Assembly (NCBI RefSeq): GCF_004331465.1 | Contig: NZ_SJKB01000005.1 | Coordinates: 248,001-312,000 of the forward strand | Origin: Kribbella pittospori | GTDB taxonomy: Bacteria > Actinomycetota > Actinomycetes > Propionibacteriales > Kribbellaceae | DNA: 64,000 bases | Direction: 5' to 3' | Shown: piece after piece, positions 43,566 to 51,972 of the stretch | How the letters are laid out: every line of letters starts with the position of its first letter | Position numbering within the stretch: the stretch's first letter is position 1 | Notes under the pieces: model-generated | Database searches by the model: none | What the model saw: the letters and a program-made list of their open reading frames with translations, nothing else | Told to the model about the DNA's origin: nothing | Program-made: the position numbers and the translations under genes

Positions 43566-44615
43566 ATGCGTGCCACCGTCAAAGATGTCGCCAAGCTGGC
43601 CGGGGTGTCCCCGAAGACGGTGTCGAACGTCATCAACGGTGTCGTGTTCGTCCGGCCGGAGACGCGGGCCAGGGTCGAGCAGGCGCTGGCCGAACTCGAC
43701 TACGTTCCGAACATGAGTGCACGCGGCCTGCGCAACGGCCGGTCCGGGATGATCGCGCTCGCGCTGCCCGACCTGCTCCGGCCGTACTCCGCGGAGATCG
43801 TCCATCTCGTGGTGGAACTCGCGCACGAGCGCGGTTGGGGCGTGCAGATCGAGCAGACCGCCGCAGAGCCCAAGCGTGAGTTCGAGCTGCTGTCCAAGGC
43901 CCGCGCCTACCTGGTCGACGGCCTGATCCTGAACCCGGTGAACCTCGACGACAGCGCCGTACTGTCGGCCGGTCCGCTGCCGCCGCTCGTGCTGATCGGC
44001 GACGTGGACCAGGACCTGGTCAGCCAGGTCGCGATCGACAACGTCGCCGCGGCCCGCGACCTGACCAAACACCTGCTGGCACAGGGATGCCGGCGGATCG
44101 CCGTCGTCGGTACGCCGGAAATCCCGCGCGGCTCGAGTGGTGCCGGCGTCCTGGCCGGCTCGGCCGAAGCACCGGGTACGGCGGCCTCCCGGTTGCGGAC
44201 TGCCGGCTATCACCAGGCGCTCGAGGAGGCCGGCGTACCGATCGATCCGGCGCTGGAGATCGGGCTGGACCGGTGGCGGCCCGAGGGCGCGGCCACGGTG
44301 GTGGGGAAGTACCTGGCCGAGCACGAACTGCCGGATGCGTTCTTCTGCTTCACCGACACGATCGCGTCGGGCACGCTCTCGGCGCTGTGGAGCGCGGGCA
44401 TCGCCGTGCCGCAGCAGACGCTGGTGGCGGGGTTCGACAACATCCTCGAAAGCCAGTTCATGATCCCGCCGTTGACCACGGTCGACTTCGACCGGCGTGC
44501 GTTCGTCGAGGCGGCTCTCGACCTGCTCGGCGAGCGGATGAGCGACAAGAACGCGGCGCCACGCCGGGTGATGGTCCCGCACCGCATCGTGATACGCAAC
44601 AGCACCACACGCTAG
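43566..44615 (+). CDS. LacI family regulator of the adjacent sugar importer
   Basis: A 349-aa repressor. The LacI HTH starts immediately (ATVKDVAKLAGVSPKTVSNVINGVVFVRPETRARV, about 3-37), followed by the hinge helix and a two-lobe sugar-binding core. An insertion-like Ser/Gly/Ala loop (PRGSSGAGVLAGSAEAPGT) lies at about 185-203. ATG 43566 is chosen because the HTH follows directly. A direct repeat of GTGACAA (43534 and 43552) precedes the gene. It lies 92 bp upstream of the ABC importer genes and probably controls them. Confidence 0.9.
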   Translation: MRATVKDVAKLAGVSPKTVSNVINGVVFVRPETRARVEQALAELDYVPNMSARGLRNGRSGMIALALPDLLRPYSAEIVHLVVELAHERGWGVQIEQTAAEPKREFELLSKARAYLVDGLILNPVNLDDSAVLSAGPLPPLVLIGDVDQDLVSQVAIDNVAAARDLTKHLLAQGCRRIAVVGTPEIPRGSSGAGVLAGSAEAPGTAASRLRTAGYHQALEEAGVPIDPALEIGLDRWRPEGAATVVGKYLAEHELPDAFFCFTDTIASGTLSALWSAGIAVPQQTLVAGFDNILESQFMIPPLTTVDFDRRAFVEAALDLLGERMSDKNAAPRRVMVPHRIVIRNSTTR

Positions 44616-44635
44616 CGGACACAATTCAGCAGAAA

Positions 44636-44681
44636 TCCACACCGGCCTCTTGTGGACTGGATTCTAACGATGTAATCATCG
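44636..44681 (+). promoter_or_regulatory. Putative promoter and operator of the second sugar importer
   Basis: In the 92-bp gap after lacI there is a 6-bp inverted pair, TCCACA (44636-44641) and TGTGGA (44651-44656), and a palindrome-like CGATG-TAAT-CATCG at 44668-44681. TTGTGG (44650) and TAATCA (44673), 17 bp apart, could be -35 and -10 elements. The palindrome would then overlap the -10, as expected for LacI repression. Assignment is by eye. Confidence 0.45.
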
Positions 44682-44707
44682 GTCCCGCCGCCCGAAGGAG
44701 AGACCGA

Positions 44708-46009
44708 ATGACATCGCTTGATCGGCACATTTCCCGGCGTCGTCTGCTCTCCGGAGCGGCCGCGCTCGCTGGTGGCGGGATGCTGTTCGGCTGCGCGCCC
44801 GGTGCGTCGCGGTCGACCGCGAATCTCGACTACTGGCACCTGATGACCGGTGGTGACGGCATCGTGATGGCCGGCCTGGTGGACGCCGTCAACGCCGCGA
44901 ACCTCGGCTTCCACGCGACCCAGACGGTGCTCGCCTGGGGACCGCCGTACTACACCAAGCTGGCGATGGCCTCGGCCGGCGGCCGGGCTCCGGACGTCGC
45001 GATCATGCACGCGTCCCGGATCGCCGGCTATGCGCCCGGCGGGCTGCTCGAGCCGTGGGACCTCGATCTGCTCGCCGAGGTCGGCCTGAAGGAGAGCGAC
45101 TTCCCGCCGCTGGTGTGGCAGAAGGGCATGTACGACGGCAAGCTCTACTCGATCGCCCTCGACACGCACCCGTTCGTCCTCTACTACAACACCGAGCTCG
45201 CCACGAAGGCCGGCGTCACGGACGCGTTGCAGACGATGAAGAGCCCGGAAGAGTTCACCGAGGTCGCCACCAAGCTGCAGGAGGTGACCGGGAAGCACGG
45301 TGTCTCGTACGGCTACCTGGGCGACGGCTCGCAGATGTGGCGGCTGTTCTACACGTTCTACCGGCAGCTGGGCGCGGAGATGAAGCTCGTGCCGGGCCAG
45401 AAGGCAGAGGTCGACGAGGATGCGGCGGTGAAGGCACTGTCCTTCGTCCAGTCGTTGCTCGACGACAAGATCGCCAGCCGCAGCGGCGACGGCGGTACGG
45501 CAACCAGCGAATTCCTGCACGGCGAGAGCGGGCTGTTCTTCGGCGGGGTGTGGGAGCTACCGGTGCTGAAGGACGCCAAGATGCCGGTCGACGCCCGTCC
45601 GATTCCGACCTTGTTCGGCACCGACGCGGCGTACGCGGACTCGCACACGTTCGTGCTGCCGCGGCAGTCGAAGGCGTCACCGGAACGCCGCAAGCACGTG
45701 TACCAGTTGGTCGCCGAGATCCTGAAGCGATCGGTGAAGTGGGCCGGTGCCGGCCACATCCCGGCGTACCAGCCGGTGGTCAAGAGTCCGGAGTACCAGG
45801 AGCTGAAGCCGCAGTCGAACTACGCGGGCATCCCGGCGTACGTGAACTACGACCCGGACGTGTGGTTCGGGGGCGCGGGCAGCGACTTCCACAAGTACTT
45901 CGCCGAGAACGTGCAGAACGTGTACCTCGGCAGCGGGGATCCCGCCGCCGGGTTCGAAGGTTTCGTCAAGCGGCTGAACGTGCTGCTCGACCGTCCGCAG
46001 CCGGTGTGA
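44708..46009 (+). CDS. Sugar ABC importer substrate-binding lipoprotein
   Basis: A 433-aa binding protein. The signal peptide is twin-arginine-like (ISRRRLLSGAAALAGGGML), followed by a lipobox FGC at about residue 28. The mature part resembles family 1 binding proteins (DYWHLMTGGDGIVMAGLVDAVN; YNTELATKAG; FLHGESGLFFGGVWELP). The start has GAAGGAGAG upstream. It is the first gene of a three-gene importer operon ending at 47845 and has no ATPase of its own. Confidence 0.92.
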   Translation: MTSLDRHISRRRLLSGAAALAGGGMLFGCAPGASRSTANLDYWHLMTGGDGIVMAGLVDAVNAANLGFHATQTVLAWGPPYYTKLAMASAGGRAPDVAIMHASRIAGYAPGGLLEPWDLDLLAEVGLKESDFPPLVWQKGMYDGKLYSIALDTHPFVLYYNTELATKAGVTDALQTMKSPEEFTEVATKLQEVTGKHGVSYGYLGDGSQMWRLFYTFYRQLGAEMKLVPGQKAEVDEDAAVKALSFVQSLLDDKIASRSGDGGTATSEFLHGESGLFFGGVWELPVLKDAKMPVDARPIPTLFGTDAAYADSHTFVLPRQSKASPERRKHVYQLVAEILKRSVKWAGAGHIPAYQPVVKSPEYQELKPQSNYAGIPAYVNYDPDVWFGGAGSDFHKYFAENVQNVYLGSGDPAAGFEGFVKRLNVLLDRPQPV

Positions 46010-46022
46010 GAGGAGAGTCATC

Positions 46023-46967
46023 ATGTCGACCGCCATCGACGCAACCACCACTCCGGCCGAGGTCGTTGCCGAAGGCCCCGGATCCGGCCAGGACCGGGCC
46101 AGGCGCGGCGAGAGCCTGACCGGATGGGCCTTCGCGGCACCGTTCGCCGTGCTGTTCGTGCTGTTCCTGGTGGTGCCCGCGATCTACGGGCTCTACCTCA
46201 GCTTCACCGGTGAGACGCTGACCGGCTCGGGTGGTGAGCTGCTCGGGTTCGCCAACTACGCCGAGGCGTTGACCGACCCGGACATGTGGAAATCACTGGG
46301 CAACACCCTGTGGTTCACGGTCCTCAGCACCGTTCCGCTCGTCCTTCTCTCACTCGCCTTCGCGCTGCTGGTGAATCTCGGGCTGCCGGGTCGCTGGCTG
46401 TGGCGGCTGTCGTTCTTCCTGCCCTACCTGCTCGCCTCGACCGTCGTGGTGATGTTCTGGTCCTGGATGTACAACCCGAAGCTCGGGCTGATCAACGGCG
46501 TACTGGGTGAGTTCGGGATCGCTCCGGTGGCCTGGCTGCAGGACCCGAACGTCGCGATGATCTCGGTCGTGGTGACCACGCTGTGGTGGACGATCGGGTT
46601 CAACTTCCTGCTCTACCTGGCCGCGCTGCAGAACATCCCGGAGCAGCAGTTCGAGGCGGCCGCGATCGACGGCGCCGGCAAGTGGCGGCAACTGTTCTCG
46701 ATCGTGATCCCGCAACTGGCGCCGACCACCGCGCTGATCGTGACGCTGCAGATCCTGGCGTCGCTGAAGGTCTTCGACCAGATCTACATGCTGACCAACG
46801 GCGGTCCGGCCGGCGCGACCCGGTCGATCGTGCAGTACATCTACGAGTCCGGTTTCACCGGCTACCGGTTCGGCTACTCGTCGGCCATCTCGTACCTGTT
46901 CTTCGCGATCATCGTGCTGGTGTCGCTGGCGCAGTACAAGCTGATCAACCGGAGGAACGCCGCATGA
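46023..46967 (+). CDS. Sugar ABC importer permease, MalF type
   Basis: A 314-aa permease with six predicted helices after a 35-residue hydrophilic N-terminus. EAA loop: EAAAIDGAGKWRQLFSIVIP (about 213-232). The stop overlaps the next gene's start (ATGA at 46964-46967). It functions with the binding protein at 44708 and the permease at 46964. Confidence 0.92.
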   Translation: MSTAIDATTTPAEVVAEGPGSGQDRARRGESLTGWAFAAPFAVLFVLFLVVPAIYGLYLSFTGETLTGSGGELLGFANYAEALTDPDMWKSLGNTLWFTVLSTVPLVLLSLAFALLVNLGLPGRWLWRLSFFLPYLLASTVVVMFWSWMYNPKLGLINGVLGEFGIAPVAWLQDPNVAMISVVVTTLWWTIGFNFLLYLAALQNIPEQQFEAAAIDGAGKWRQLFSIVIPQLAPTTALIVTLQILASLKVFDQIYMLTNGGPAGATRSIVQYIYESGFTGYRFGYSSAISYLFFAIIVLVSLAQYKLINRRNAA

Positions 46968-47845
46968 GCACCTACTCGCTGGCGCGGAACATCAAGCAGG
47001 GGCACAAGCCGGGCGAGAACCCGTGGAGCGTGTCGCGGATGGTGGCGCTGCTGGTGCTGGCGTTCCTGGCCGCGACCTGGCTGGTGCCGTTCGCCTGGGC
47101 GGTGCTGACCTCGCTGAAGAGTGAAGCGGACGCCGGAGCGTCGACCATCAGTCTCAATCCGCCGGACGGCCTCGGTTTCGACGCCTATCGCAAGGTGCTC
47201 TCGGCCGGCGACATCCCGTCCTGGGCGTGGAACAGCCTGATCACCTCGATCGCGATCACATTCCTCACCGTGGCCGTCTCGGCGCTGGCCGGCTACGCGT
47301 TCTCCCGGGTCAATTTCACCGGACGGCGGTGGCTGTACGCCGCGATCATCGGCGCCATCATCATTCCGCCGCAGATGCTGATCGTGCCGTTGTTCCGGCA
47401 GATGCTCGCCTTCGACCTGGTCGACACCTACTGGGGCATCATCCTGCCGCAGACGATCGCGCCGGCAATGGTGCTTATCCTCAAACGTTTCTTCGACCAG
47501 ATCCCGATCGAACTGGAGGACGCTGCCCGGGTGGACGGCGCGAACCGGCTGCGGGTGTTCTGGTCGATCGTGCTGCCGTTGTCCCGCCCGATCCTTGCGG
47601 CGGTGGCGATCTTCGTCTTCATCGGTGCCTGGAACAACTTCCTCTGGCCGTTCATCGTCACCACCGACGCGGACCTGATGACGTTGCCGGTCGGCCTGCA
47701 GACGGTGAAGAGCGCCTATGGCCTGCAATACGCGCAGAACATGGCCTCGGCGATCCTGGCGGCATTGCCACTGGTGGTGGTTTTCCTGTTCTTCCAGCGC
47801 CACATCATCAAGGGTGTCGCGACGACGGGCTTCGGTGGCCAGTAA
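46964..47845 (+). CDS. Sugar ABC importer permease, MalG type
   Basis: A 293-aa partner permease. EAA loop: EDAARVDGANRLRVFWSIVLP. Six predicted helices and the MalG-type ending HIIKGVATTGFGGQ are present. ATG 46964 overlaps the upstream stop, so translation is coupled. It is the last gene of the LacI-associated operon; no glycosidase follows it, so the substrate cannot be deduced from context. Confidence 0.92.
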   Translation: MSTYSLARNIKQGHKPGENPWSVSRMVALLVLAFLAATWLVPFAWAVLTSLKSEADAGASTISLNPPDGLGFDAYRKVLSAGDIPSWAWNSLITSIAITFLTVAVSALAGYAFSRVNFTGRRWLYAAIIGAIIIPPQMLIVPLFRQMLAFDLVDTYWGIILPQTIAPAMVLILKRFFDQIPIELEDAARVDGANRLRVFWSIVLPLSRPILAAVAIFVFIGAWNNFLWPFIVTTDADLMTLPVGLQTVKSAYGLQYAQNMASAILAALPLVVVFLFFQRHIIKGVATTGFGGQ

Positions 47846-48057
47846 ACGCACTACCGAGGGGTATTCGTGGACAGTGGTCCCGGCACGCGGGATTCCGGTC
47901 ACGATCCCTTGAAATGGCCGTCACTCTCAGCAAGGCTTCCCTGATCACTTCCGCGTTCTTTCCGAGTGCGGACCGAACGGGGGAGTGTGCGGCTGCTGCC
48001 TGCGTAGTGGCCGCGCCAAACCGCCACTCGGGGGTAACAACAAGAGAAGGGGGACGC
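47846..48057. other. Non-coding stretch after the importer operon
   Basis: No convincing coding frame, repeat or hairpin is visible in these 212 bp. Third-position GC is not elevated in any frame. It may contain the promoter of the small ORF that follows. Confidence 0.5.
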
Positions 48058-48366
48058 GTGTCAGCGATGACAAGGCTCGCCGAGCAGTGCCGTGATGTGA
48101 GGAGTCACGGCAAAGAGCTCGGACGGGCTTCGATCCAACCAGCGGTCTGCACCGGCATCCACGAGGTGAACTCGTCGATTCCGTCGGGCCGGCCGCGACG
48201 CGTGGCAGTGCTCAGACTGAGCAACGGTATGACGACCACGTTGCGACTCGGCGAAGGCGCCCCGGCGCCGGAGCGAGGCGCCACCGTGTTCGTCCGGGGT
48301 GGCCGGGGCATGGGTGACCAACCTGCATCAGGTGGAGTCGTCCTCGCGTCGGCAGACCCGAGCTGA
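48058..48366 (+). CDS. Possible small hypothetical protein
   Basis: A 102-codon frame starting GTG with a good ribosome site (GAAGGGGG four bases upstream). The product has two Cys in the first half (EQCRDV, AVCTGI), a basic middle (SGRPRRVAVLRLSNG) and a Gly-rich end, with no membrane segment. It resembles no family I know. Codon choice is less GC-biased than its neighbours, which may mean transferred DNA or a spurious frame. It faces the YciI-like gene with about 100 bp between. Confidence 0.35.
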   Translation: MSAMTRLAEQCRDVRSHGKELGRASIQPAVCTGIHEVNSSIPSGRPRRVAVLRLSNGMTTTLRLGEGAPAPERGATVFVRGGRGMGDQPASGGVVLASADPS

Positions 48367-48469
48367 AACCCAGCGGCCAGGCACAGAGCTGAGTGACTCG
48401 CCGGTCTCAGATCCCAACGCCGAGCTGAGGCCGGCAAGTTTCTGGAGCCGTCCCTCCTGCGGACGGCGC

Positions 48470-48820
48470 TCAGTCCGCCATCGGATCGGTCAGCGCGCGA
48501 ATCTCTATCGGTGAATAGGGAGCCTCCGGCAGCCGGGCCGCGATCTCCGTGGCCCGCTCCAGACTGCACTCGACCAGGTAGTACCCGGCCAGCACCTCCT
48601 TCGCCTCGGTGAACGGTCCGTCGGTGACTGCCGGGACGCCGTCGTTGACCCTGACCACTCGGGCGCTCGCAGTGGTCAGTCCGAGGCCGTCGACATACTC
48701 GCCGTTCGCCTTCAGCTCCTCGGCGACGACCCGATGCTGGTCGAGCACTTGCTCGATTCCGGCGGCGTTCAGGGCATCCCAGGTGTCGGTGTTGCCGTAG
48801 ATCAGCAGCATGTACTTCAT
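48470..48820 (-). CDS. YciI/DGPF-domain protein
   Basis: A 116-aa protein of the YCII-related family, recognised by MKYMLLIYGN at the start, the DGPF motif in AVTDGPFTEAKEVLAGYYLVE (about 67-87) and the ferredoxin-like ending PIEIRALTDP. Related proteins are often encoded next to ECF sigma factors, but none is present here. Function is unknown; the family includes dehydrochlorinase-like enzymes. Confidence 0.85.
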   Translation of the reverse strand: MKYMLLIYGNTDTWDALNAAGIEQVLDQHRVVAEELKANGEYVDGLGLTTASARVVRVNDGVPAVTDGPFTEAKEVLAGYYLVECSLERATEIAARLPEAPYSPIEIRALTDPMAD

Positions 48821-48904
48821 CGCGAATCTCCGTCCTGTCCTGGGTACGTCGGAGCGCCGGTGCCTTTCTCGACACCGGCGCCCAGACTATGCGCAGCCCA
48901 GGTC

Positions 48905-49360
48905 CTACCAGGTGGCTCCGGCCGGGGTGCGGACGGTGGTGTTGATCCGGTTGAACATGTTGGTGAGTGCGATCATCATCACGATCCCGGACAGCTGCCG
49001 CTCGTCGAAGTGCTCGGCGGCCGCGGCCCAGATCTCGTCGGTGACCGCACCCGGCCGGTCGGCCAGCCGGGTCGCGGCCTCGGCGAGCTCGAGCGCCGCA
49101 CGCTCGGAGGCGGTGAACAGGTCCGAGTCGCGCCAGGCAGCGACCTGGTGCAACCGCTCGTCGGTCTCACCGTTCTTGAGCGCCGACTTGATCCCGCCGA
49201 ACACGCAGGGGGAGCAGCCGTTGATCTGGCTGGCCCGCAGGTGCACCAGTTCGAGCGTCGCTCCCGGCGCGCCGGCCTGGGCGATGGCCTTGTAGATGTT
49301 CTGCACGCCCTTGGTGGCGTCGGGGAGGATCTCGGCGGGGTTCGTCATCCGTGCATTCAT
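48905..49360 (-). CDS. Carboxymuconolactone decarboxylase/AhpD-like protein
   Basis: A 151-aa all-helical protein of the CMD family. The redox CxxC is present in ASQINGCSPCVFGGIKSALKNG (about 50-71), but the His that usually follows at +4 in AhpD-type enzymes is not. It may be a peroxidase-like or structural member. Start 49360 gives the standard family N-terminus. An in-frame GTG at 49396 overlaps the preceding sugar isomerase stop as GTGA with GAGGGA upstream, which would make it the last gene of the LysR-controlled operon. Confidence 0.82.
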   Translation of the reverse strand: MNARMTNPAEILPDATKGVQNIYKAIAQAGAPGATLELVHLRASQINGCSPCVFGGIKSALKNGETDERLHQVAAWRDSDLFTASERAALELAEAATRLADRPGAVTDEIWAAAAEHFDERQLSGIVMMIALTNMFNRINTTVRTPAGATW

Positions 49361-49392
49361 GGGAGGTTTCTCCAGGTTCCGTGGTGTTGTCT

Positions 49393-50175
49393 TCACTCCC
49401 TCGACGGATCCCGGCGCGATGATGTGACAGCGTTCTGGAGATCAGTTTTCACGCGTTCCTCGACCGGCACACTGAGGTCGGAGTACTGGCCGGTGAGACA
49501 GATCGGTCCGCTGTAGTTGAGCTTCTCCAAGGCGGCGAACACGGCGGTCCAGTCGGACAGTCCTTCGCCGGCCTGGCCGAAGTACGTCTGCCAGCCGTCG
49601 TCGGTGCGGACGTAGTACGCGTTCTTGAGGTTGACGATGCCGAGTCGGTCGGCGACCAGTTCGAGGGTGATGGCGGGGTCGTCACCGGCGAGCGCATCGT
49701 GCGCGGCGTCCCACACGAGCTTGAAGGACTCCGGCAGCCCGTCGAGCAGTTGCAGTACGCCGAGCGTCGACGGCACGAACCGCCCGTGATGCGGCTGTAC
49801 TCCGACCTGGACGCCGTACCGCTCCACCAGTATGGCGGCCTCCTCGAGCAGCACGCGATTGCGCCGTACCGAAGCGGCGTACCCGTCCGGGCCGACGTCG
49901 GCCATGATCCGGATCATCGGTACGCCGGCCTCCGCACACGCTGCGAAGACGCGCTCCGAGAGATCGCTGGCAACGCTGATCGGCTCGATGCCCTCGGCCC
50001 GCAACTGTGCCGTGAACTTCGGCAGCTCGGTCTCTGCCGCCGCGGGAGTGATGTAGGCGGTGTCGCGGACCGGGACCTCGGCGCCGGCGAACCCGAGACC
50101 GGAGACGAGCCGGCCGAGCTCGTCTCCGGGCAGTCCGGCCCAGGGTTTGGTGAAGACGGACCACAGATAGGTCAT
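49393..50175 (-). CDS. Sugar phosphate isomerase/epimerase (xylose isomerase-like TIM barrel)
   Basis: A 260-aa TIM-barrel protein of the AP endonuclease 2/xylose isomerase-like family. Visible strands and metal-site regions: GFAGAEVPVRD, RIMADVG, VGVQPHHGRFVPS, KLVWDAAHDALAGDD and PICLTGQY. These enzymes interconvert keto- and aldo-sugars or epimerise inosose-like substrates. The gene follows the permease stop directly, so it belongs to the operon running from 55477 to about 48905. Confidence 0.83.
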   Translation of the reverse strand: MTYLWSVFTKPWAGLPGDELGRLVSGLGFAGAEVPVRDTAYITPAAAETELPKFTAQLRAEGIEPISVASDLSERVFAACAEAGVPMIRIMADVGPDGYAASVRRNRVLLEEAAILVERYGVQVGVQPHHGRFVPSTLGVLQLLDGLPESFKLVWDAAHDALAGDDPAITLELVADRLGIVNLKNAYYVRTDDGWQTYFGQAGEGLSDWTAVFAALEKLNYSGPICLTGQYSDLSVPVEERVKTDLQNAVTSSRRDPSRE

Positions 50176-51027
50176 TCAGCGGCCTCCCAGCCCACTCATG
50201 GTGATACCTCGGACGAACCAGCGTTGCGTCAGGAAAAACAGGATGATCAGCGGGACCGTGGTGACGGTGGCGGCCATCAGCAACAGGTTCCACTGCGTGC
50301 CGTTGGTGTCCTGGAACACCTGCAGCCCGACCGACGCCGTCCGGGTCGCGTCGCTGTTCGAGATGACCAGTGGCCACAGAAGGTTGTTCCACTGACCGAT
50401 GAACTTGAACACCGCCAGGGTCGCGATCGCCGGGACCGCCAGCGGGACGATCACCCGGATGAACGCCTGCCAGCGGTTGGCACCGTCGAGCCGGGCGGCC
50501 TCCTCGTAGTCGCGCGGGATGCCGAGGAAGAACTGCCGGAGCAGGAACACTCCGATCGCGGTGAACGCGTGCGGCAGGATCATCCCCGGCCAGGTGTCGA
50601 TGCCGTGCAGCTTCGCGACCAGCACGAACTGCGGGATCAGCGTCACCTGCGACGGGATCATCAAGGTGGCCAGATAGATGCCGAACAGCCAGCTCCGGCC
50701 GGGGAAGTTGAGCCGGGCGAACGCGTACGCCGCGAGCGCCGCCGTCACGGTCTCCAGCAAGGTCGTCCCGCCGGCGAAGTAGACGGTGTTGAGCAGGTAC
50801 TTGTCGAGCGGCACCAGTTCGAAGGCGCGGGTCAGGTTCTCCGGATGCCAGCTGCTCGGCCAGAACGACGGTTTGGCGGCCATCGACTCGGCATCGGACT
50901 GGAACGCGACCAGCACCATCATCACGACCGGGATCAGCGTGAGCGCGGTGACCAGGAAGCAGGCGAAGACAATCAGCTTCCGCTGCACGACCTTGCTGGA
51001 GACCAGGGGGAGGGCTTCAGTTGTCAT
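50176..51027 (-). CDS. Sugar ABC importer permease, MalG type
   Basis: A 283-aa permease with six predicted helices. EAA loop: EEAARLDGANRWQAFIRVIVP. The ending is RGITMSGLGGR. It overlaps the 3' end of the partner permease by 11 bp and is followed without a gap by the isomerase gene. Third MalFG-type importer in the window. Confidence 0.92.
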   Translation of the reverse strand: MTTEALPLVSSKVVQRKLIVFACFLVTALTLIPVVMMVLVAFQSDAESMAAKPSFWPSSWHPENLTRAFELVPLDKYLLNTVYFAGGTTLLETVTAALAAYAFARLNFPGRSWLFGIYLATLMIPSQVTLIPQFVLVAKLHGIDTWPGMILPHAFTAIGVFLLRQFFLGIPRDYEEAARLDGANRWQAFIRVIVPLAVPAIATLAVFKFIGQWNNLLWPLVISNSDATRTASVGLQVFQDTNGTQWNLLLMAATVTTVPLIILFFLTQRWFVRGITMSGLGGR

Positions 51028-51967
51028 AGTGGACCAACCTCTTCTGGAAGGAGAACTGTGTCGCGGTGATCAGCACGATGAAGGCGAACAGCACGAGCGA
51101 CTGCGCGGCGGCGTACCCCTGGTCGTAGTTCTCGAAGCCGGTCCGGTAGATGTACATGACCAGCGTGGTCGTGCGGGTGCCCGGGCCGCCGTTCGTCATG
51201 ATCAGGGCCTGGTCGAAGACCTGGAACGAGCCGATGATCGACGTGACGATCACGAAGAACAGTGCTGGTGAGAGCATCGGCAGCGTGACGTTCCGGAAGC
51301 TCTGCCACGGCGAGGTGCCGTCCACGCGGGCGGCTTCGTAGAGCTGCTGCGGGATCGCCTGCAGGCCGGCGAGGAACACGACCATGCCGAAGCCGAAGCT
51401 CTTCCACACGCTCATCAGGATCAGCGCCGGCATCGCCCAGTTGTCCGAGATCAGCCAGGCCGGGCCGTCGATGCCCAAGATCCCGAGTACGGCGTTCACC
51501 AGGCCGTCGTGCGGGATGTAGAGCCAGATCCAGACGAACGCGACCGCCACCGTGATCGTTGCGTACGGCAACAGCAGGAGCGAGCGGAAGACGGCGATCC
51601 GGCGCAGGCCCTGGTTCAGCAGCAGCGCCAGCGCGAGGCTCACCAGGATCGTCAGCGGCACGCTCACGAAGGTGAAGTACGCCGTGTTGCCGAGCGCGGA
51701 CCAGAAGGTCGGGTCGGGGCCGAGGCGGGCGAAGTTGCGCAAGCCTGCCCAGGTAGGTGGGCTGAACAGGTTCCAGTCGAGCAGCGAGATGACGCCGGCG
51801 GCGAGGACCGGGCCGGCGGTGAAGATCAGGAATCCGATCAGGCTCGGCAGCAGGAACAGCCAGGCGGTGAGCGACTCGCGATTGCGCCAGCGCGGCGTCG
51901 GTTTGGAGGCAGGGCTGGGAGGTACGGCGGTCGCCGCTACGGGTTCGGTGGTGGTGGTCAGGGCCAT
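51017..51967 (-). CDS. Sugar ABC importer permease, MalF type
   Basis: A 316-aa permease with a Thr/Pro/Ala-rich N-terminus and six predicted helices. EAA loop: EAARVDGTSPWQSFRNVTLP. ATG 51967 is eight bases after a strong AGGAGGGGG; the GTG at 51976 that overlaps the upstream stop sits too close to that site. Works with the binding protein at 51973. Confidence 0.92.
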   Translation of the reverse strand: MALTTTTEPVAATAVPPSPASKPTPRWRNRESLTAWLFLLPSLIGFLIFTAGPVLAAGVISLLDWNLFSPPTWAGLRNFARLGPDPTFWSALGNTAYFTFVSVPLTILVSLALALLLNQGLRRIAVFRSLLLLPYATITVAVAFVWIWLYIPHDGLVNAVLGILGIDGPAWLISDNWAMPALILMSVWKSFGFGMVVFLAGLQAIPQQLYEAARVDGTSPWQSFRNVTLPMLSPALFFVIVTSIIGSFQVFDQALIMTNGGPGTRTTTLVMYIYRTGFENYDQGYAAAQSLVLFAFIVLITATQFSFQKRLVHYDN

Positions 51968-51972
51968 CGGGA

